From NCBI GenBank assembly GCA_965224675.1, contig CBDDAA010000002.1, positions 1,798,001-1,862,000 on the forward strand: DNA of 64,000 nucleotides, read 5' to 3'. Of the stretch, positions 60,901 through 64,000 are shown piece by piece. Under the pieces are notes generated by a model. The model saw only the letters and a program-made list of their open reading frames with translations. It was not told where the DNA came from and did no database searches. The stretch is from UBA7957 sp965224675. Lineage in GTDB: Bacteria > Pseudomonadota > Gammaproteobacteria > Granulosicoccales > Granulosicoccaceae. The position numbers and the translations under genes are program-made. The first letter of the stretch is position 1. Every line of letters begins with the position of its first letter.

Positions 60901-61899
60901 TTAATGAATTTTCGATTGTTGGGAAGTGAGGGACAAATCCTCGATCAAGGCAGAGATCTAAAAAAATTACAAAAGCAGTATGCGCCCCATGTTGAAAAAA
61001 GCATGGCTCAAACTGTTGGGAACACGTATGAAAGAGAGAATATCACGGATTGGAATTTTGGTGATCTTCCAGCAACGGTTGAAATTGAGAGTGCGGGTAT
61101 AATAATGCAGGGGTATCCGGCACTGAAAGATGAAAAGGGTAAAATTGCATTGAGGCTATTTGCGGATGAAAATTCAGCCAGACAAAGTATGCATTATGGT
61201 TTACGGGCTTTATTGCGAATAGTATTAGCTGAAGAAATCAAGTATATGCGAAGGAAGCTACCAGGCATTCAACAACTCTGTTTGTATTTTACACCGTTTG
61301 GGAGTTGTGAGGAACTGATAGACGATATCATTTGTGCCGCCATTGATCAGACATTTATATTGGAAAGGCCCTATCCGGTGAATAGAGAGCAATACCAACA
61401 AGCCTTAAGTGCCAGGCGTGGTGATTTGCTAATTATTGCGACAGAATTATGCGATTTGTTGGCACGTATTTTTGAAAATTACCGATCAATTTCCAGACGA
61501 CTTGATGCTGCGCTTTCTTTATGCTGGATAGAGCCTGCACAAGACATCAACGAACAACTGTCAGCATTGGTGTTTAAGGGATTTGTAAGCCAGACACCGC
61601 GAAACTGGTTAGATCGAATACCAATCTACCTGACGGCAATAGACAAGCGATTGGACGGCATTGATCAATCCCCGGATAAAGATAGAAAACGACGCTCCGA
61701 ATTCTTGCCGCTATGGGAGAAATTCAAACAATTGCCCATACAGCATGAACAAGTGGAGAATTACCATAAAAAACGTACTCAAATAAGATGGTTGTTAGAA
61801 GAATTGAAGATTTCCATCTTTTCACAATCAATTGGAACCACAGAGAAAGTATCGATTAAACGACTGGAGCTTCGTTTGCTGCAATTACAAGGTACATAG
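57997..61899 (+). CDS. hrpA: ATP-dependent RNA helicase HrpA
   Basis: This is a 1300-residue DEAH-box helicase, the usual HrpA length. It shows Walker A CGETGSGKTTQLPKIC (near 95), the DEAH box IIDEAHERSLNIDFLLGYL, motif III ITSATIDPERFSRHF, and motif VI QRKGRCGR. A long C-terminal region (DUF3418 and OB-like) follows. HrpA resolves stalled or collided ribosomes on mRNA in E. coli, a role known from recent work on the family. It is a single gene with an ATG start and no strong ribosome-binding site. Confidence 0.96.
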   Translation: MYFEPVNIQKKINLCMQVDQFAFRKRVRQVSKYQRSQNSHEKSLQKLQTDIEHSIQRRKARFEKKIALHYPQDLPIVKIREKLLNAINRNQVVIVCGETGSGKTTQLPKICLEAGRGIAGNIGHTQPRRLAARTVATRIAEELQSDIGSVVGFKVRFSDKVSDQTRIKLMTDGILLAEIQNDPYLDQYDTLIIDEAHERSLNIDFLLGYLKNLLSRRPNLKLVITSATIDPERFSRHFKDAPIIQVQGRAWPVEVRYRPYDQICNENNEDLDENQALLQSCEELATEGDGDILVFLPGEREIREQHDFLRKKLTFSKKLRGSEVLPLYARLSLGEQQRIFARHINRRIVLATNVAETSLTVPGIRYVIDFGLARISRYSVRSKIQSLPIEKISQASANQRKGRCGREALGICIRLFAEDEFLNRAQFTEPEIKRTNLASVILQMQAMRLGHVDNFPFVESPEQKYINDGYRLLVEIGAVDEKRHLTKLGRSLARLPVDPRFSRMLFAAKAEGCIDEVLTIVSALSVQEPRERPLVKQQAADEQHVQFNDPRSDFVSWLNLWDFITVQLNHLSNNKFRKMCKQRFLSWSRIKEWRDVRHQLVNMTTEMGLRGNNKPAGYENIHRALLTGLLANVCRKSDKREYSSTRNRKVYVFPGSGLSKSGPKWIMAAEITETSRLYARTVAMIKPQWIENLSTHLLKHSYFGEHWQRSRGQVGAYRKSSLYGLEVNPKKHINYGPIEPIESREIFIRQALVEGHFNTTAGFYKHNIALVDEIKTLEDKSRRRDILIDPQQLYYFYDALVPSGIYSTPLFEKWRLEFEKNKPKGLYYSRNMLLASSDTSSISSAQFPDQLEFADVVLPLSYRFEPDAVDDGVTLSIPATLINRVSAERCEWLVPGMLEEKLSTLLRALPKSLRKNFVPVPDFVRDCFCRMEADDKSLFLEFSNQLRRINGIDVPISAWQGISVATSMLMNFRLLGSEGQILDQGRDLKKLQKQYAPHVEKSMAQTVGNTYERENITDWNFGDLPATVEIESAGIIMQGYPALKDEKGKIALRLFADENSARQSMHYGLRALLRIVLAEEIKYMRRKLPGIQQLCLYFTPFGSCEELIDDIICAAIDQTFILERPYPVNREQYQQALSARRGDLLIIATELCDLLARIFENYRSISRRLDAALSLCWIEPAQDINEQLSALVFKGFVSQTPRNWLDRIPIYLTAIDKRLDGIDQSPDKDRKRRSEFLPLWEKFKQLPIQHEQVENYHKKRTQIRWLLEELKISIFSQSIGTTEKVSIKRLELRLLQLQGT

Positions 61900-62097
61900 A
61901 TTGTTACGTGTTTTAACTTACCTATACTGAGTATTTACAGACTTTACCTTTTCTTCTGAGAATGATTCCAAATATGGATATTATCTTATTGTTATCGGTA
62001 GAATATAATATCTATCAGTAAGATTCAGATAAGCAACCCACTACTAACCTACTGTATAATTGATCATTTTGACACATTGGATCAGGCTATTAGATTA

Positions 62098-62538
62098 ATG
62101 AACAAATTTCACTCAGCTTCGGATGCTGAATCAGCATTCTATGCAGCATTTGAACAGGCTGACTTGGACGGCATGATGGACATATGGGCACAAAATGAAA
62201 GAGTTGTCTGTATCCATCCTGGAGCACCTCGAATGGAAGGTTTGGCGGAGGTTCGGGATAGTTGGAAACAAATTTTCGATGACCCGCCATTATTAAAATT
62301 CTCTTTGTTTGATGTTCGGATTACGCTCGGTGAAGATATTTCAATCCATCAGGTTCGTGAAGAAGTGGAAATTGATGGACAATTCATAAGTATGATGCTT
62401 TCGACAAATATTTATGAGCGCAACGCCGAAAAGACTTGGCTCATGACATCTCGTCATTGTTCTCCAGAACCAGAGGAGCTTGAGCTTGAAGCTGAGGATG
62501 ATGAAGTCTACCAGGACGAGGCCGTCGTTTTACATTAA
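62098..62538 (+). CDS. SnoaL-like / DUF4440-type NTF2-fold protein
   Basis: The 146-residue protein has the NTF2-like fold pattern of small bacterial SnoaL-like proteins: SAFYAAFEQADLDGMMDIWAQ, VVCIHPGAPRMEGLAEVRDSW and TWLMTSRHCSP. The C-terminus is strongly acidic (EPEELELEAEDDEVYQDEA). These proteins may bind small hydrophobic ligands; enzymatic activity is not predictable. The ATG at 62098 is preferred over the TTG at 62077. Confidence 0.84.
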   Translation: MNKFHSASDAESAFYAAFEQADLDGMMDIWAQNERVVCIHPGAPRMEGLAEVRDSWKQIFDDPPLLKFSLFDVRITLGEDISIHQVREEVEIDGQFISMMLSTNIYERNAEKTWLMTSRHCSPEPEELELEAEDDEVYQDEAVVLH

Positions 62539-63174
62539 GTCAGGTGTGCCAGGAACAAGGTTCAATATTGTCGAATAGTCCCAGGTTGCAATAAGGCGAT
62601 AACTCTAAGCGAACTATTCTGTAGATTATGAGATTGTAACCATACTATCCACACAGGAGAGTGCCTGAAAGGATCGTTTTACCAGCGCTTCACCTAAATC
62701 TGTTATTTCAGGTTCTGTCAGCTACTGGAAAACAGTCAGTATTAATGACTGTAACTTTCGAAATTAACCTTCAATGTCAGGCCATACAATGGTTTTTTTA
62801 CCCACTCACGTAAGTTTTCGATTCGATCAAATTGGCTGAAACTGAGAAAGTCCTGCTGACGAATTATCGATAGATTCGGTGTAGATAGAGAAGTAACAGT
62901 TTATGAACTTGCTAAAGTAAAAGGTGATAAGGCGGCGCTTGCGCTGTCATACGGTGGCGGTTATGGTAGCATTATGCATTGATTGGATTAGAGACTTAGT
63001 CAAGTTCCAATCACTATATATAGAAGTATAAAACATGCAATGTGGAGTTAAGGCTTCTTAGATCAATAAAGTATGTGAGTAATTTACGTGCATAAAGCGT
63101 TCATCTTGACTCTAAGGTGTTGGTGTTCTGTTATTTTGTAACGTCATTAATTACGTCATGAAAGGGTAAGACCC
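62539..63174. other. 636-base region with short inverted repeat and possible remnants
   Basis: No intact gene. ACAGTCA (62732-62738) and TGACTGT (62746-62752) form a 7-bp inverted repeat. TTACCCACTC and CGTAAGTTTTCG at 62798-62820 echo pieces of the Tn3-derived element's right end. A short plus-strand frame around 62880-62980 reads VDREVTVYELAKVKGDKAAL and ends in GGGYGSIMH, but has no start. Interpretation is uncertain. Confidence 0.3.
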
Positions 63175-63744
63175 ATGATAAAATTTATTAAAGAGTTTAT
63201 TCTGTCACCGCGAAAGACAGGTGCTATTGCACCGTCCTCTGCAGAGTTGGCTAAGACGATTACAGATAGTGCCAATGTTTCTATGGCAAAGACAGTCGTT
63301 GAGTTTGGAAGTGGCACCGGCGTGTTCACAGAACGAATTTTGCAGAAAATTGGTGATGAGACAATATTCTTTGCTTTGGAAATCAACCCCTCATTTGTTA
63401 AAAAAACAAAACAACGATGTCCAGGCGCCATTGTCTATCAAGACTGGGCAACCAATGTTAAAAAGTACCTTGAGGAACATGGTCAGGAGCACTGTGACTG
63501 TATCGTATCTGGATTACCATGGACACTCTTTAAGGAGGAAGAACAGGAACAATTATTAAGTGTTATTTCAGAATCTTTGCGGCCCAATGGTAGTTTTGTT
63601 TCTTTTACCTATTTAGGAGGGCATTTGAGTCAGGGTGGCCGGCGATTTAAAAAATCTTTGCCCAACCATTTTTCTCAAATATCCAGGTCTAAAATGGTGT
63701 GGAATAATTTACCACCTGCTTTTGTTTATTCCTGCACAAAATAG
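63175..63744 (+). CDS. SAM-dependent methyltransferase, phospholipid N-methyltransferase-like
   Basis: This is a 189-residue class I methyltransferase. It opens FIKEFILSPRKTGAIAPSS, typical of the PmtA/rRNA-dimethylase-like group. Motif I is VVEFGSGTGVFTE, followed by FALEINPSF (acidic residue binding the SAM ribose) and a catalytic-loop CIVSGLPWTLF. The P-S-S and SGLPW motifs match bacterial phosphatidylethanolamine N-methyltransferases (PmtA), so phosphatidylcholine or methylated PE synthesis is a good guess. Other small-molecule or protein substrates cannot be excluded. Confidence 0.82.
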   Translation: MIKFIKEFILSPRKTGAIAPSSAELAKTITDSANVSMAKTVVEFGSGTGVFTERILQKIGDETIFFALEINPSFVKKTKQRCPGAIVYQDWATNVKKYLEEHGQEHCDCIVSGLPWTLFKEEEQEQLLSVISESLRPNGSFVSFTYLGGHLSQGGRRFKKSLPNHFSQISRSKMVWNNLPPAFVYSCTK

Positions 63745-63865
63745 TCATCGGGTTATTTCCAGCGGTTGGTTAGTAATACATCTGTGTGTTACGCTTTTAT
63801 ATAAATTTATTTGTAAACCCAAACAGCTTGCACTCTATACGCATGAATAATCGCAGCTCACTGGT

Positions 63866-64000
63866 ATGGTAAAAAATGCCTTGATTGATTTGAAAAAAGC
63901 AGCGACAGGGTTCCGACTGCGTATGATGCATCGATCCTCCAGGGTAAAAAAAATAAAAGATTTTGAGATAACCTCACAATCAGAAGATCTATTAAAATCA
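63866..64000 (+). CDS. Start of an unidentified gene, cut by the window edge
   Basis: From the ATG at 63866 the frame stays open for 45 codons to the end. It is strongly basic, with ALIDLKKAATGFRLRMMHRS and then RVKKIKDFEITSQSEDLL. There is no clear ribosome-binding site and too little sequence to assign a family. It could also be a chance open frame. Confidence 0.4.
   Translation, partial: MVKNALIDLKKAATGFRLRMMHRSSRVKKIKDFEITSQSEDLLKS

Noticed and set aside
1..64000. tRNA, rRNA or CRISPR features
   Set aside because: No T-loop/acceptor patterns, rRNA signatures or regularly spaced repeats were found on either strand by reading.

Overview
The window comes from a moderately AT-rich gammaproteobacterial chromosome. 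The markers for this are a ubiE-ubiJ-ubiB ubiquinone cluster next to hslU, the engB/cytochrome c4/dsbA neighbourhood, hldE for LPS heptose, AmgK/MurU cell-wall recycling, YpeA, Tas and YfaZ. Several genes fit a respiratory, possibly chemolithoautotrophic lifestyle: a CbbY-type sugar phosphatase, glycolate oxidase GlcDEF, a gamma-class carbonic anhydrase, cytochrome c4, cytochrome b561 and a heme-porin protein. The genus cannot be named from the sequence alone. No rRNA, tRNA or CRISPR array was seen.

Layout. 1-4.2 kb: 3' end of hslU, a DUF971 gene and ubiE-ubiJ-ubiB. 4.2-12.1 kb: a Crp-family regulator, a cold-shock protein, an MFS/PlsC fusion facing fadD, YchJ, YpeA and Tas. 12.2-20.3 kb: a small conserved protein with glmS, an outer-membrane barrel, a GFA enzyme, a thiamine-binding-like protein, an acyl-CoA synthetase and hldE. 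20.3-23.5 kb: DUF3052, cbbY-like and argS. 23.49-24.41 kb: a 927-bp Tn3-family-derived miniature element with 38-bp inverted repeats, a perfect 5-bp target duplication, a decayed tnpA and a small secreted passenger protein. 24.7-32.2 kb: a DUF4398 lipoprotein/OmpA-like pair, upp, murU-amgK, yfaZ, a DUF4124 protein, cytochrome b561 and an epimerase. 32.7-40.5 kb: a GGDEF protein with a degenerate EAL domain, glcDEF and a CinA-like protein. 40.6-43.9 kb: a porin with an N-terminal heme c site, a diheme lipoprotein, and mobB-mobA. 44-55.9 kb: hisC, engB, cytochrome c4, dsbA, Kbp-like, DUF3461, mug, gamma-CA, GGCT, a metallopeptidase-like protein, DUF3179, DUF533, thrC and a LysR regulator. 56.9-64 kb: a SPOR protein, hrpA, a SnoaL-like protein, a methyltransferase and an open frame running off the end.

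Two items stand out. First, the heme-lipoprotein/heme-porin operon (40572-42515, minus strand) lies behind two perfect FNR/ANR boxes spaced exactly 42 bp apart. The proximal box is placed 41.5 bp from a purine start predicted by a good -10 hexamer. This reads as an oxygen-regulated outer-membrane electron-transfer module that I cannot match to a named system. Second, the Tn3-derived element behind argS is complete at its ends and target duplication, lacks a working transposase, and carries its own gene and terminator plus a long palindrome.
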